Shown here: one piece after another, positions 46,850 through 56,155 of the stretch
Layout of the letters: each line of letters begins with the position of its first letter
Numbering within the stretch: position 1 is the first letter of the stretch
DNA from: Gracilibacillus timonensis
GTDB taxonomy: Bacteria; Bacillota; Bacilli; Bacillales; Amphibacillaceae
NCBI RefSeq assembly: GCF_900086715.1
Contig: NZ_FLKH01000009.1
Location: 276,239 to 340,238 of the forward strand
Reading direction: 5' to 3'
Length of the DNA: 64,000 bases
The notes under the pieces: generated by a model
What the model was told of the DNA's origin: nothing
Databases searched by the model: none
Seen by the model: only the letters and a program-made list of their open reading frames with translations
Program-made: the position numbers and the translations under genes

Positions 46850-47430
46850 CTAGGAAACGCTCCGGAAATAGCTTCCGCTTCGATGCACAGGACGTGCAAG
46901 TGCAGGCGTTACGACAGGAGGTCGTGATCTTAGCCTGCGAACCTTCATGTCAAGGCTTTAGCCTCCTCGTCAGCAAAGATCGCTTCCTGCGGGTCTTCAC
47001 ACTGCGCTTTTCTCGCAGGAGTCTTCACCTATTTCCTCCGCTGGGGTAAAAGTACTACAATCGAATGGCTGCGAGAATGAAGCGTTCCAGACACTATATT
47101 TCTGCCAATAAGTAAACCACGTAACCTTTTTCTGAGAACGATTCGATCCTACGTTATGGCTTTTATATTTATACCATGATCCATTACGCAGCCGAAGAAT
47201 CAGTTGACGATTTTCTCCTTTTGCTACAACCCGGTCTTGGTACCTAGAACGCTTCATTTTTGCAGTGATAACCGATGTAGTACTTTTACCCTAGCGGAGG
47301 GGATGTGCGGAGACTCCTGTGGGACCAGGACGAGCTGAAGATCCACTTGTAAAAGCGCTCTTCTTTTGCAAGTTAGCTGAAGCCGGCCCCGCGGAAAGCG
47401 CAGCATATTCCCGCCGCGCTCGCCTAGCAC
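46850..47430. repeat. cluster of Bacillaceae-type intergenic repeats with nested inverted repeats
   Basis: Two long GC-richer segments (46850-47040 and 47290-47430) look like the noncoding repeats scattered through many Bacillaceae genomes (for example GCGGAGACTCCTG and AGTTAGCTGAAGCCG-type strings). They meet at 25-base arms, 47035-47059 and 47276-47300, that are inverted copies with one mismatch (core GGGTAAAAGTACTAC). A second inner pair, AATGAAGCGTTC (47076-47087) and its complement (47247-47258), lies inside. The interior is about 160 bp. Confidence 0.7.
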
Positions 47431-47570
47431 AAAAAAACGGGCAAACTCACCACTAAAGAAAGCAAACTCCTTTACATCATCCATCTTATCGGTACTCTCG
47501 TTCATTCAAGGTCAAAATCATTCCAAGTCCTATTATATCAAGGATTATAAACTTTCCTAGCTTATAAAAA

Positions 47571-47597
47571 ACAATCCCTATTCGAAATAGGGATTGT
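47571..47597 (-). terminator. terminator after FrnE-like gene (minus strand)
   Basis: ACAATCCCTATT (47571-47582) and AATAGGGATTGT (47586-47597); the minus strand continues with TTTTT. Confidence 0.85.
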
Positions 47598-47607
47598 AGG
47601 GATAGCT

Positions 47608-48309
47608 TTATTTACAAGAGTCTCCTTCACAGAAACTTCCTGGTTCCATCTCAAACGATTTTTTGGTTTCTTTTTCGGTTTCGGCAATCTTTTCGATAGC
47701 CTGCATAAATGTTTCAACCGGCTGTGCCCCAGAAATAGCGTATTTATGATTGATCACAAAAAAGGGTACACCGGTAATGCCCAATGATCTTGCCTCTGCT
47801 TCATCTTTACGTACGTCTGCTGCGTAATATTCCTCGTTATTAATGATTTGCGCTACCTCATCTTGATGAAAGCCTAACTCCTTTGTAATCGCCATTAATG
47901 TATCTGCGTTTCCAATATCCTTGGATAGTGTAAAATAGTGATATAAGACGGATTCTACATAGGCCGTTTCCTTATTAACAGAAGCAGCGTATTTGCTTAA
48001 GCGATGGGCAAGAAATGTATTACCTGGTTTCATCGTATCAAAAACAAAATCAAGCCCGATTGCCTTGGCTTGTTCACCAATTTGTTCGTTGGCTTGCTTT
48101 GCTTGAGAGGCTGTCATATTATATTTTTCAGCTAATAGATCATGCATGTTCTTTCCACTATAGGGCGGAGCATCAGGATCTAATTCAAAGCTTTTATGTG
48201 TGGTAGTAATATTTAAGTCTTCAGGAAAACGCTCGATTGCTTGCTGTAAACGTTTCGTACCAATATAACAGAAAGGACAGGCAAAATCGCCCCATATTTC
48301 AATCTGCAT
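47608..48309 (-). CDS. DsbA-family oxidoreductase, FrnE type
   Basis: Thioredoxin-fold protein of 233 residues, no signal peptide, so cytoplasmic. Active site WGDFACPFCYIGTKRL (CPFC, residues 10-13) and cis-Pro region GITGVPFFVINHKYAISGAQP (about 180-200) define the FrnE group, involved in oxidative stress or polyketide chemistry elsewhere. The C-terminal tail has a second pair of Cys (CEGDSC) that might take part in redox exchange. Single gene with its own terminator. Confidence 0.92.
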   Translation of the reverse strand: MQIEIWGDFACPFCYIGTKRLQQAIERFPEDLNITTTHKSFELDPDAPPYSGKNMHDLLAEKYNMTASQAKQANEQIGEQAKAIGLDFVFDTMKPGNTFLAHRLSKYAASVNKETAYVESVLYHYFTLSKDIGNADTLMAITKELGFHQDEVAQIINNEEYYAADVRKDEAEARSLGITGVPFFVINHKYAISGAQPVETFMQAIEKIAETEKETKKSFEMEPGSFCEGDSCK

Positions 48310-48407
48310 CTAAAACACCTCACTTAAGTTTCATTCCTATTTTGCCACAAATATAACAGGCAAGAAAGGAATCTGCTTAATGGAGATAAAAGTCATCTAA
48401 TAAAAAT

Positions 48408-48599
48408 GTAAATCCTGATATCTCACACTCTAAGGTTATATCATTGGAAGGGTTTGAAGGAGATGATAGGGAATACATCTCATTTTATCATATAGCAATT
48501 GCCTGCAAGACGACTACTGCAAAAAAAGAGGGAGATAATGGGTATTATGAGCAGATGGAACAGCCAATTGTAATTGAGGAAAACATCCTAATCCACTAA
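48408..48599 (+). pseudogene. coding fragment of unknown family, no start codon
   Basis: Open frame of about 60 codons ending in TAA 48597-48599: it reads VNPDISHSKVISLEGFEGD, then REYISFYHIAIACKTTTAK and ends PIVIEENILIH. Composition is protein-like. There is no ATG or GTG at its start; a TTG at about 48444 has a poor ribosome-binding site. Probably the 3' end of a lost gene. Family not recognised. Confidence 0.45.
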
Positions 48600-48621
48600 A
48601 TGAAGTTTCCTTACTGGTTTT

Positions 48622-48777
48622 TATTTATCATTGTTTATTGTGTTATCTTGATCTTGATCAGATATTTTGTCGATAATTTCTTCTGTCATTTCTGCATAGC
48701 TCTTGTTTTTGAAATCATCATAGAATTCTTCCTTCATATCATCGTAAATCTGCTCTTTAAAATCGTCATAGAAATCA
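48622..48777 (-). pseudogene. minus-strand coding fragment with octapeptide repeats
   Basis: On the minus strand an open frame directly downstream of the SurA-like gene's terminator reads YDDFKEQI, YDDMKEEF, YDDFKNKS, then YAEMTEEI and ends DQDQDNTINNDK (stop near 48622). The DNA shows the same 24-bp periodicity. There is no start codon before the second repeat, so it looks like the tail of a broken gene. A plus-strand hydrophobic frame over the same bases is its mirror. Confidence 0.45.
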
Positions 48778-48809
48778 TAAAAAAGCTAGGTCTTTAGGAA
48801 GACCTAGCT
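48778..48809 (-). terminator. terminator after SurA_N lipoprotein (minus strand)
   Basis: AGCTAGGTCTT (48784-48794) and AAGACCTAGCT (48799-48809), perfect 11-bp stem; minus strand continues with TTTTTT. Confidence 0.9.
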
Positions 48810-48817
48810 ATGATTCA

Positions 48818-49621
48818 TTATAGATTGGTTGATACCTCTGCATTCTCGCGTAGTTCGCTGATAAGTCCTTGAACTACTTCTGCTCTCTTTTGATTAATAA
48901 CTTGTTGTTCTAAGTTCGGTTGTGCTTCTTCAAAAGAAGGAATACTTTGTTCCTCCCCCGATTCACTCTGTTGACCTTGCTGCTCTTGTTGGGCAACCAA
49001 TTGGTCGTATAGTTCTTGCATTTCTTCTTCACTTGCTTCTAAATCTCCAGATTCATTGTTGATCAAAGTGTCTAATTGGACTTGTGATTCTACCTGCTGC
49101 ATAAATTCTTCTTCACCTGTTCCTTGTTCTTCTAATGCAGCGATCAAATCTTCCCTTGATTCAAAGTTATTTTGTTCGATCAAACCGTCTATCGTCGAGT
49201 TTACTTCATCTTCTGAGGCTTCTATACCTTCATTGTTCGCTTCTTGAACCAACAATTCTTGTCCAATTAAGCTTTCCGCTACTTGCTGTTTTAGTTGATC
49301 TTGATCCAGTTCTTCACCGGTCATTTGCATTTGCATGGCCATTTGTTGAAATTGAGACGTATAGGCTGTTTCGAACTCATCCTTGGAAATCTCCTCGCCA
49401 TTGACTTCCGCTACAGTATCTGGAACACCCTCTAAGTCTGGCTCAGGCATTTCAGGCATTTCGCCACCGCCTTCTGCGCCACCTTCTGCTTGCTCCTCTG
49501 TATTTGAATCGCCCGCTTCCTCACTATTATCATCTGATGCGCCATCATCATCGTTACTACAAGCAGCTAATATCGTAAACATGAATAGAAACGCAATACT
49601 CCATATGGTTTTTTTATTCAT
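48818..49621 (-). CDS. SurA_N-domain lipoprotein (foldase-like, no PPIase domain)
   Basis: Predicted exported lipoprotein of 267 residues. The signal peptide ends ILAACSND with the lipid Cys at about residue 21. A very acidic, Gly-rich linker (25-65) follows, then a SurA-type chaperone segment (VAEVNGEEISKDEFETAYTSQF, about residues 70-91, to about 190). A Glu/Gln-rich C-terminal helical part ends the protein. The parvulin PPIase domain seen in PrsA is absent. It probably helps folding of secreted proteins. The acid-rich linker fits a salt-adapted species. Confidence 0.85.
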   Translation of the reverse strand: MNKKTIWSIAFLFMFTILAACSNDDDGASDDNSEEAGDSNTEEQAEGGAEGGGEMPEMPEPDLEGVPDTVAEVNGEEISKDEFETAYTSQFQQMAMQMQMTGEELDQDQLKQQVAESLIGQELLVQEANNEGIEASEDEVNSTIDGLIEQNNFESREDLIAALEEQGTGEEEFMQQVESQVQLDTLINNESGDLEASEEEMQELYDQLVAQQEQQGQQSESGEEQSIPSFEEAQPNLEQQVINQKRAEVVQGLISELRENAEVSTNL

Positions 49622-50135
49622 CTAGATTCATTCCTTTCTCTTGTTATTTCTTTGGCGAGTGTAGCACAGTTTGTCCCAAAAATAAAACCGAAATCATTGG
49701 CAAAATACCTTTGTAAACACTTTGTAACCTTTTAAAAGCTTATATGATAGGGTTTTATACTGTTTTTACAAGGAGAAAGCTAAAAAGTGTAAAATTTATG
49801 GAAAGCAGAAAACAGAATAATGGAAGATGCTAAGTCCCTTCCTATCATCTTTTTAAAACTAAATAAGTTGAATGAAATAATGCCTCATGGATCAAACGAG
49901 AGATACTATCGGGAAATAAAACGAGCACAGACGTGCTTGTCACACATTTTTGTTACATTTATAAGTTCAACTTATATAGAAATTATCATCCAAATTTACG
50001 CTAAGTTAATTATATTTTGTGCATTAATTAGTTTTTTATACCTAATAAAAAAGAATCAAAAAATGATAGTTAACTATTGAAAAATATGATATGATTATTT
50101 TTGTTATTTTTTTCATATAAAAAGGAGCATTTAAT
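49622..50135. other. 514-bp region without a supported gene
   Basis: A minus-strand promoter candidate, TTGTAA then 16 bp then TATCAT, lies at about 49745-49775 and would serve the SurA-like gene. The open frame at 49820-50080 has no ribosome-binding site and ordinary random composition. Nothing else convincing is seen; the AT-rich part before 50136 should hold the chemoreceptor promoter. Confidence 0.35.
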
Positions 50136-51923
50136 ATGAAGAAACTGTCTAAAAATAAGTATAAAATACCTGCTATTATGCTCGCGCTGCTCATTATCCC
50201 AAGTACAATTGTAGGTTATTTCTCGTACCAGCAAACAGAAGTGCTGGAAAAAGCCATTATAGAAAAGGATGATATTGTAGAGACATTACCCAAATATCAG
50301 GATGTATTTAATACATACGAACAAAAGTTAACCGAATTATCCGAATTAGAGGAAATGGATTATCAACAGGTGGACTTAAGTGATCAACCGACAAATACGT
50401 ATCCTAATATGCCAGAAGTGAATGATCCGCTATTAACAAGCTATTATGAGGAGACACTGTCAGACCAGATGCATTCGGATGATTATATGATTAATTTATA
50501 TATTGGTACAACGGAAGGTGCTTTGTATTTAAGTAATATTACCGAAGAATTGAGGATGTCTGATTATAATGCAACAGAAGCAGATTGGTATCGACAAGCA
50601 ATAGAATCACCGGAAACGGTCATATGGTCAAAGCCATATATAGATAACTTGACAGGCAATCCGGTTGTTACTTTTGCTAAAACGATCTATGATGAAAACA
50701 ATCAAGTGGTTGGCGTGCTTGCCTCTGATTTTGATATGCATGCATTAGCGATGCAAATGCGTCAAGATATTTTACAGACGACTGTCATAACTCTGATACT
50801 CTCTACAGTGATTGGACTGGCGATCATTATCTTGTTTGTCCGTGTCATGAATTATAATATTAAGGCAATGATAGAAGAATTAGATCGTTTGTCTAGTGGG
50901 GATTTGTCGGGTGAAAAAGTAAAGGTGAAAGGTAAAGATGAATTTGCTGATTTAGCTGATTCCTTGAATAAGATGAAGGATAACCTATATGTAATGATTA
51001 ACCAAGTAATGATTGCCACCGGTCAAGTGATGCAGCAGGGAACTATACTAAGTCAAGCCTCTGATCAAGTCAAACAAGGCAGTGAACAGATTGCGGCAAC
51101 GATGGAAGAATTGGCGTCTGGTACAGAGTCTCAAGCTAGTCATGCAAGTGATTTGGCGACATCTGTGGATCAATATAATCTGAAGGTGAAAACTGCTGCG
51201 AAAAGTGGCACAAATGTAAGTAGCCAAGCTCAAGAGATGAAGGAATTAAGTGAACAAGGCAGACAAGAACTACAAGTGACGATCGATCAAATGAAAATAA
51301 TTTATCAAACGGTACATGATTCCTATCAACGAGTTTCTGGGCTGGACAGGCGGACAGAAGAAATCGATAAGATTGTGGTCGTGATTAAAGAGATTGCCGA
51401 GCAGACTAATCTATTAGCATTAAATGCGGCGATTGAAGCAGCACGCGCTGGGGAAGCTGGTAATGGCTTTGCCGTAGTAGCGGATGAAGTAAGGAAATTA
51501 GCGGAACAGGTGACAGATTCGGTAACAGATATTACAGGACTAGTCGGTAATATTCAAACGGAATCAAATGAAGTGGCCTCCTCTTTAGAAAATGGGTTTA
51601 AAGAAGTGGAGAAAGGAACAGAGCAAATAGGAACTACTGGAGAAAGCTTTCAACAGATAAATACCTCGATTTCAGGGATGGTCAATCATGTTGAATTGAT
51701 GGTACATGAACTGGAATTGGTACAAGAGAATAGTCAAAACATGAAAAAATCAGTTGATGAAATCGCGGCAGTAAGTGAAGAATCGGCAGCGGCTGTACAA
51801 GAAACGGCTGCCTCCGCCGAACAAGCTAATCAATCGATGGACGAAGTGTCCAAGAGTGCAGTAGAATTAGATAAATCAGCTGAGAATTTGGAAAAAGAAA
51901 TCAGTAAGTTTAAGATTATTTAA
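50136..51923 (+). CDS. methyl-accepting chemotaxis protein (Cache sensor)
   Basis: Chemoreceptor of 595 residues. An N-terminal membrane helix (about 11-29) precedes an extracellular Cache sensor (about 30-205; [23 protein letters not shown]). A second helix (about 213-235), a HAMP segment and the signalling domain follow, with the conserved tip [45 protein letters not shown] lies before the ATG. Domain order is like the first chemoreceptor, but the basic N-terminal extension is missing. Ligand unknown. Confidence 0.93.
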   Translation: MKKLSKNKYKIPAIMLALLIIPSTIVGYFSYQQTEVLEKAIIEKDDIVETLPKYQDVFNTYEQKLTELSELEEMDYQQVDLSDQPTNTYPNMPEVNDPLLTSYYEETLSDQMHSDDYMINLYIGTTEGALYLSNITEELRMSDYNATEADWYRQAIESPETVIWSKPYIDNLTGNPVVTFAKTIYDENNQVVGVLASDFDMHALAMQMRQDILQTTVITLILSTVIGLAIIILFVRVMNYNIKAMIEELDRLSSGDLSGEKVKVKGKDEFADLADSLNKMKDNLYVMINQVMIATGQVMQQGTILSQASDQVKQGSEQIAATMEELASGTESQASHASDLATSVDQYNLKVKTAAKSGTNVSSQAQEMKELSEQGRQELQVTIDQMKIIYQTVHDSYQRVSGLDRRTEEIDKIVVVIKEIAEQTNLLALNAAIEAARAGEAGNGFAVVADEVRKLAEQVTDSVTDITGLVGNIQTESNEVASSLENGFKEVEKGTEQIGTTGESFQQINTSISGMVNHVELMVHELELVQENSQNMKKSVDEIAAVSEESAAAVQETAASAEQANQSMDEVSKSAVELDKSAENLEKEISKFKII

Positions 51924-51930
51924 TGAATAA

Positions 51931-51967
51931 AGAAAACGGCGGTGTGAACTTTGTCGTTTTCTTTTTA
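51931..51967 (+). terminator. terminator after chemoreceptor
   Basis: GAAAACG pairs with CGTTTTC across a 16-base loop, followed by TTTTTA. Confidence 0.65.
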
Positions 51968-52111
51968 TAAGAGAAACTCAGCAACAATGACTGTATGAAC
52001 ATCTAGGATTTAGAAATAGAAAGACAAATATGTTAAAATGTTTACGAAATATAGCGTGTGAACTCATAAATATCAGAGGTTTGGTCACTTTCACAAAAAT
52101 TTCATGCTTTA

Positions 52112-52156
52112 TTGTCATTAAATTAAATGACAAATAAACAAAAACATTGCTATACT
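52112..52156 (+). promoter_or_regulatory. promoter of rhodanese gene with palindrome over -35
   Basis: ATGACA (52127-52132), 18-bp spacer, TATACT (52151-52156). TTGTCATT (52112-52119) and AATGACAA (52126-52133) form an inverted repeat across the -35 box. Confidence 0.55.
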
Positions 52157-52189
52157 GTAGATGAATATAGCTTGATTGGAGAGATGAAA

Positions 52190-52495
52190 ATGCAAGAAAT
52201 ACATACAACAGAATTAGCCGAGAAATTATCTAATGATGAAACGTTGGCGGTTATTGATGTCAGAGAAGATGACGAGGTTGCAAGAGGCATGATTCCCAAT
52301 GCCAAGCACATTAAGCTGGGTGAGCTTCCAGAGCATTTAACGGAGCTGGATGACCAGACAGACTATTACATTATCTGCCGTTCTGGCGGCAGAAGCTCGA
52401 GAGCGGCTCAATATTTATTGGCCAAAGGATATCAGGCTATCAATGTTGATGGCGGTATGCTTGCCTGGAATGGTGAAACCGTTGTGCCGAGCTAA
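52190..52495 (+). CDS. rhodanese-like sulfurtransferase
   Basis: Single-domain cytoplasmic rhodanese of 101 residues that can carry persulfide sulfur. It shows VIDVREDDEVARGMIPNAKHIKLGEL and the active loop YYIICRSGGRSSRAAQYL with catalytic Cys (about residue 63), then GGMLAWNGE. ATG 52190 has GGAGAG 6 bases upstream. It has its own promoter and a strong terminator. Confidence 0.92.
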   Translation: MQEIHTTELAEKLSNDETLAVIDVREDDEVARGMIPNAKHIKLGELPEHLTELDDQTDYYIICRSGGRSSRAAQYLLAKGYQAINVDGGMLAWNGETVVPS

Positions 52496-52498
52496 ACA

Positions 52499-52536
52499 AA
52501 AAACAGACAACTTGGTGATGTTGTCTGTTTTTTTTA
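52499..52536 (+). terminator. terminator after rhodanese gene
   Basis: AAAAACAGACAAC and GTTGTCTGTTTTT with an 8-base loop and a T-run. Confidence 0.9.
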
Positions 52537-52544
52537 TGGGTTAA

Positions 52545-52843
52545 GAATAAAACTCATCTATGAGGATAATTATTTTCAAAGCGGGTCGTCCAGCAACAAG
52601 CTCGGGCTTTCCTCCGTTGTACGATAACTCAACATCGGCGCCTACACTTACTCTGCCCAGTTCATACATTTCTGAACGAGCATTTTGTGCTTTTGTTCTT
52701 AGGAGTGTATAAAGTCGCCATTACAATTTGGTGTTATTGTGCAATGGTAGATCTGATGACGACCAAAACAAGTGGAAAACTTGAAAAAATGGTCGTCATC
52801 CCCAAGGAAGATGGGAGTACATTTATTAAAATGCTCCTTTAAA
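52545..52843. other. 300-bp intergenic region with nested hairpin
   Basis: No supported gene. At 52756-52799 an outer stem ATGACGACCA / TGGTCGTCAT encloses an inner CAAGT / ACTTG stem. No T-run follows on either strand. It might be a small RNA, part of a repeat or an end structure for murF. The GC-richer piece at 52580-52640 resembles intergenic repeat sequence but could not be assigned. Confidence 0.4.
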
Positions 52844-54220
52844 TTATACTAGTTCATCAAGCAGTTCTTCTAGTTTCATTCCTCTCGAAGCCTTTAAGAG
52901 TACAACCGTTTGTGGATGCAAGAGAGGGGTAACAGCCGCAACTAGTGTTTCTTTATCCATAAATGATGTGACTTGTATTGAGGATTTTGTTTCTTTAATT
53001 CCTTTGGCAATCTCCTTACCCAGTTCCCCGTAAGTATATACATAGTGAATTCCTTGTTCCGCAATGAAATGTCCGATTTCTTGGTGAAGCTCCTTCTCGG
53101 CTACACCTAACTCCAACATGTCTCCAAGAATGAGAATCTTACTGGTATATCCTTTTAAGGAATCAATGAGTGAGATAGCTGCCCGCATCGAGGTGGGGCT
53201 GGCGTTATAGGCATCGTTGACAATAAGTGACTGTTTTTTACCCTGAATTGTCTCCATTCGCATAGCCGTTAGCTGTAAATTGGTTAATTGCTGCTTTATC
53301 TCGTTTTCATGAACGCCAAGATGGATCGCAGCCAAGATAGCAGCCATCGCATTTTTTACATTATGAATCCCAAGAACAGGAAGGTAAAGGGTGCTATCTG
53401 GAAATTGATTAACGATAAACTCTGTTCCATCACCCTTTAGTTCAATCGAGAGCGGGTAGATGTCGGATGTCTTCGATTTACCAAAGGATTTACAAATAAA
53501 AGGGGTTTGATCCTCTGTCAACTTTTGTTGCAATAAAGGTTCATCCCCGTCATAGATAAAAAGTCCTTCTTGACTAAGGTTCGAGGTGATTTCAAATTTC
53601 GCCTCTGCTATTCGCTCTCGTGATCCCAATATTTCCATATGTGACTCACCAATATTGGTAATAATCGATATATTCGGACAAGCAATATCTACTAATTTAG
53701 CAATTTGCCCAATATCACTCATTCCCATTTCTAACACCATAATCTCCGTATCCTCGTCTAAAGTAAATAGCGAGAGTGGGAGTCCTTGCTGGCTGTTATA
53801 ATTTCCTTGCGATTTCTGTACTTTAAAATGTCCGCTTAATACTTGAGCGACCATGTCTTTAGTAGAGGTCTTGCCATTGCTTCCTGTGATTCCAATGACC
53901 TTGACGCCGGTTTCTATGCGATAGTTTTTTGCCAAGTCCTGCATGGCTTGTAAGCTGTCATCCACAAATAATAAAGGGACATCTTTTGGTGGATTAGGAA
54001 CATCCTTTTGCCAAAAAGCAGCAGCTGCACCATTTTCATAGGCCTGTTCAACAAATTGATGTCCATCGACGTTTGCCCCGGTGAAAGGGATAAAAAGCTG
54101 TCCCTCCTCAATCGAACGAGTATCAATCGATACCCCGGTCATTGTTCTGTTGCTGTACTGATTGGAGGAAAGCTCAGCGTTTGCCATCACAGCTATTTGT
54201 GATAAGGTTCTATTAATCAT
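52844..54220 (-). CDS. murF: UDP-N-acetylmuramoyl-tripeptide--D-alanyl-D-alanine ligase
   Basis: Adds the D-Ala-D-Ala dipeptide to UDP-MurNAc-tripeptide in peptidoglycan synthesis; cytoplasmic. The 458-residue Mur ligase has the substrate domain start (AVMANAELSSNQYSNRTMTGVSIDTRSIEEGQLFIP), the P-loop GITGSNGKTSTKDMV, VLEMGMSDIGQI and NDAYNASPTSMRAAI. It lies 11 bp after ddl, which makes its dipeptide substrate. Confidence 0.95.
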   Translation of the reverse strand: MINRTLSQIAVMANAELSSNQYSNRTMTGVSIDTRSIEEGQLFIPFTGANVDGHQFVEQAYENGAAAAFWQKDVPNPPKDVPLLFVDDSLQAMQDLAKNYRIETGVKVIGITGSNGKTSTKDMVAQVLSGHFKVQKSQGNYNSQQGLPLSLFTLDEDTEIMVLEMGMSDIGQIAKLVDIACPNISIITNIGESHMEILGSRERIAEAKFEITSNLSQEGLFIYDGDEPLLQQKLTEDQTPFICKSFGKSKTSDIYPLSIELKGDGTEFIVNQFPDSTLYLPVLGIHNVKNAMAAILAAIHLGVHENEIKQQLTNLQLTAMRMETIQGKKQSLIVNDAYNASPTSMRAAISLIDSLKGYTSKILILGDMLELGVAEKELHQEIGHFIAEQGIHYVYTYGELGKEIAKGIKETKSSIQVTSFMDKETLVAAVTPLLHPQTVVLLKASRGMKLEELLDELV

Positions 54221-54231
54221 TTGGTACGCTC

Positions 54232-55302
54232 CTATTCATCCATAGTATATCGAATATTCATTTTCTCTTGATGTTTTTCCAAGGCCAATTCTACTAATCT
54301 ATTAATGAGTGCAGGATAATCTAAACCGCTATGTTTCCATAATAACGGGAACATGCTGAATGGGGTGAACCCTGGCATGGTATTGACTTCATTAACCAGT
54401 ACTTCACCATCTTTCGTTAAAAAGAAATCCATTCTGGCTAACCCAGAACAATCTAAGGAACGATAGGCATGCTTTGCCATTTGCTGCATTTGATCATAGG
54501 TTTCTTCTGGGATATCTGCTGGAATAATCAAACCAGTATTACCATCCTCATATTTGGATTGGTAGTCATAAAATTCTGTACTGGCAACAATTTCTCCTGC
54601 TACGGAACAGGCTAGATCATCATTTCCAATAACACCCATTTCAATTTCGCGTGCATCGACCCCTTGTTCAACAATGATTTTCCGGTCATATTGGAAGGCT
54701 TCACGTACCGCTTCATCCAATGTCTCACGATTGTTGCATTTACTAATACCTACACTTGAACCCAGGTTGGCAGGTTTAACAAAACAAGGATAGTTTAGCT
54801 CTGATTCTATTTGTTGCACAAGAGTATCTTGATTTTCTTCCCATTCTTTGTGGAGGAACCCTATATATCGAACTTGCGGTAATCCTGCTTGAGCAAAAAT
54901 GGCCTTCATCGTGATTTTGTCCATTCCAGTAGAAGAAGCTAACACGCCATTTCCAACATAAGGTAGATCAAGCAGTTCCAACAGACCTTGCACGGTACCA
55001 TCTTCACCGTTTGGACCATGTAATAATGGGAAAACGACTTGATTTGTTTCGGTTTCTTCTAGTTTATTTAAAGTAAGTGGAGAAACAGCCGTTTGATCGG
55101 TCGTTTCAATAAGGTGTTGAATATCTGTTACCTTCCCATCTATAGCAGGAACTTTATTCCAACCACCCTTTTCATCGATGAAAAGGGGCTGGATGTTGTA
55201 ACGATCCTTATCAACGGCGTTCATAACTGCTTTTGCCGTTTGTAAGGATACTTGATGTTCCGCTGATTTACCACCAAATAATAGGTGCAATTTTGTCTTC
55301 AT
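54232..55302 (-). CDS. ddl: D-alanine--D-alanine ligase
   Basis: ATP-grasp ligase of 356 residues joining two D-Ala. It starts [25 protein letters not shown]-grasp motifs are [17 protein letters not shown] and [33 protein letters not shown]. The C-terminal EVNTMPG with Asn and Glu binds Mg. First gene of a ddl-murF operon on the minus strand. The ATG is preceded by GGAGG-like AGGTATAGGTTATC, somewhat weak. Confidence 0.95.
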   Translation of the reverse strand: MKTKLHLLFGGKSAEHQVSLQTAKAVMNAVDKDRYNIQPLFIDEKGGWNKVPAIDGKVTDIQHLIETTDQTAVSPLTLNKLEETETNQVVFPLLHGPNGEDGTVQGLLELLDLPYVGNGVLASSTGMDKITMKAIFAQAGLPQVRYIGFLHKEWEENQDTLVQQIESELNYPCFVKPANLGSSVGISKCNNRETLDEAVREAFQYDRKIIVEQGVDAREIEMGVIGNDDLACSVAGEIVASTEFYDYQSKYEDGNTGLIIPADIPEETYDQMQQMAKHAYRSLDCSGLARMDFFLTKDGEVLVNEVNTMPGFTPFSMFPLLWKHSGLDYPALINRLVELALEKHQEKMNIRYTMDE

Positions 55303-55634
55303 GATAACCTATACCTCCAACATAATTAACTTTTTCTGCTATCCATTTACAATGGGTAATACCTTTATAATGTTTATGTCACATCCTTAAGTATACATCT
55401 TGTTTGGGGGAATTCACAATAAGAAGTTATATCCTTTTTGACAGGATAAAAAAACTCCCTACAAAACTGAACTGCATATTATGGAACATGCAGTCCAGCA
55501 GGGGAGAGGATTTTTAACTTATTATTTGTTTAAGCACAGATAGGGTTCTCTGTAGTTGGGGAGAGGGTCGTAACAACTTTGCCTCGACCCCTTCGACAGG
55601 TATTTCATTTGTTATTCATGAAAGTGGAAATGGG
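55303..55634. other. 332-bp intergenic region with strong hairpins
   Basis: No gene. On the plus strand TTGACA (about 55439-55444) with TACAAA 16 bp further may be a promoter. It precedes a hairpin ACTGCAT / ATGCAGT (55468-55492) nested in CTCCC / GGGGAG and followed by ATTTTT. Two more hairpins follow (ACAGA / TCTGT and GGGTCG / CGACCC, 55535-55600). This could be a short noncoding RNA or a repeat. Confidence 0.4.
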
Positions 55635-55787
55635 TTAGCAATAGAAAGAAGCCCCTACAATAATTAACAAAATGAAAAGCACAACGATTAAAGCAAATCC
55701 ACCGCCGTAACCGCCAGTCTGACATTCATTGCCATAACCACTGCCATAGCCACCACATGGGTTGTAACAGCCACCGTAATAACTCAT
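55635..55787 (-). CDS. YjcZ-family spore protein
   Basis: Peptide of 50 residues: a Gly/Tyr/Cys-rich head (SYYGGCYNPCGGYGSGYGN) and a single C-terminal hydrophobic segment (ALIVVLFILLIIVGASFYC). This pattern is typical of the YjcZ/YtzL-type sporulation proteins of Bacillaceae. The start is ATG 55787 with AAGGAGG 10 bases upstream, not the longer frame from 55889. It supports an endospore-forming host. Confidence 0.85.
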   Translation of the reverse strand: MSYYGGCYNPCGGYGSGYGNECQTGGYGGGFALIVVLFILLIIVGASFYC

Positions 55788-56070
55788 ACTGATCAAACCT
55801 CCTTGTGTTTTATCACTATATAATGTATGTTTGTTCCGGTTGAAGGTTAAGGCAAATAACCATTTTTTTATAAAATGGGCGAATGCCATAGGAAATGTAT
55901 TACTTCATTTTACTCTCTTATCACATATCGACTTGACAAAAGCAAGTCAAATCATGCTGAAATCCTCCGGTCCTTCATTACTCACCAAAAACAGATCCTG
56001 AATTGTTGATTCTTTCAAAATCAATCTAAATCCTATAATATCAAGAATTATCTGTTTTTTTGCCCTAGAA

Positions 56071-56098
56071 AAAAGACTTACACCAGGTAAGCCTTTTT
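56071..56098. terminator. terminator after HAD gene (both strands T-rich)
   Basis: AAAAGACTTAC (56071-56081) and GTAAGCCTTTTT (56087-56098), one mismatch; T-runs on both strands. Confidence 0.75.
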
Positions 56099-56155
56099 AA
56101 AGCTTTAAAAAGCATGAACATTCTAAATAAAGAGAACAGGGAACGTTTTCGCTAC

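Noticed and set aside
46681-46899. Short open frames around the orphan terminator
   Set aside because: They cross the hairpin and repeat sequence; an 11-codon frame at 46631 has a ribosome-binding site but is too short to support.
48600-48797. Plus-strand hydrophobic frame of 65 codons
   Set aside because: Its Ile/Phe-rich composition is the complement of the acidic octapeptide repeats on the other strand, and it ends in a terminator.
49820-50080. Open frame of 86 codons
   Set aside because: No ribosome-binding site and no recognisable family; composition typical of AT-rich noncoding DNA.
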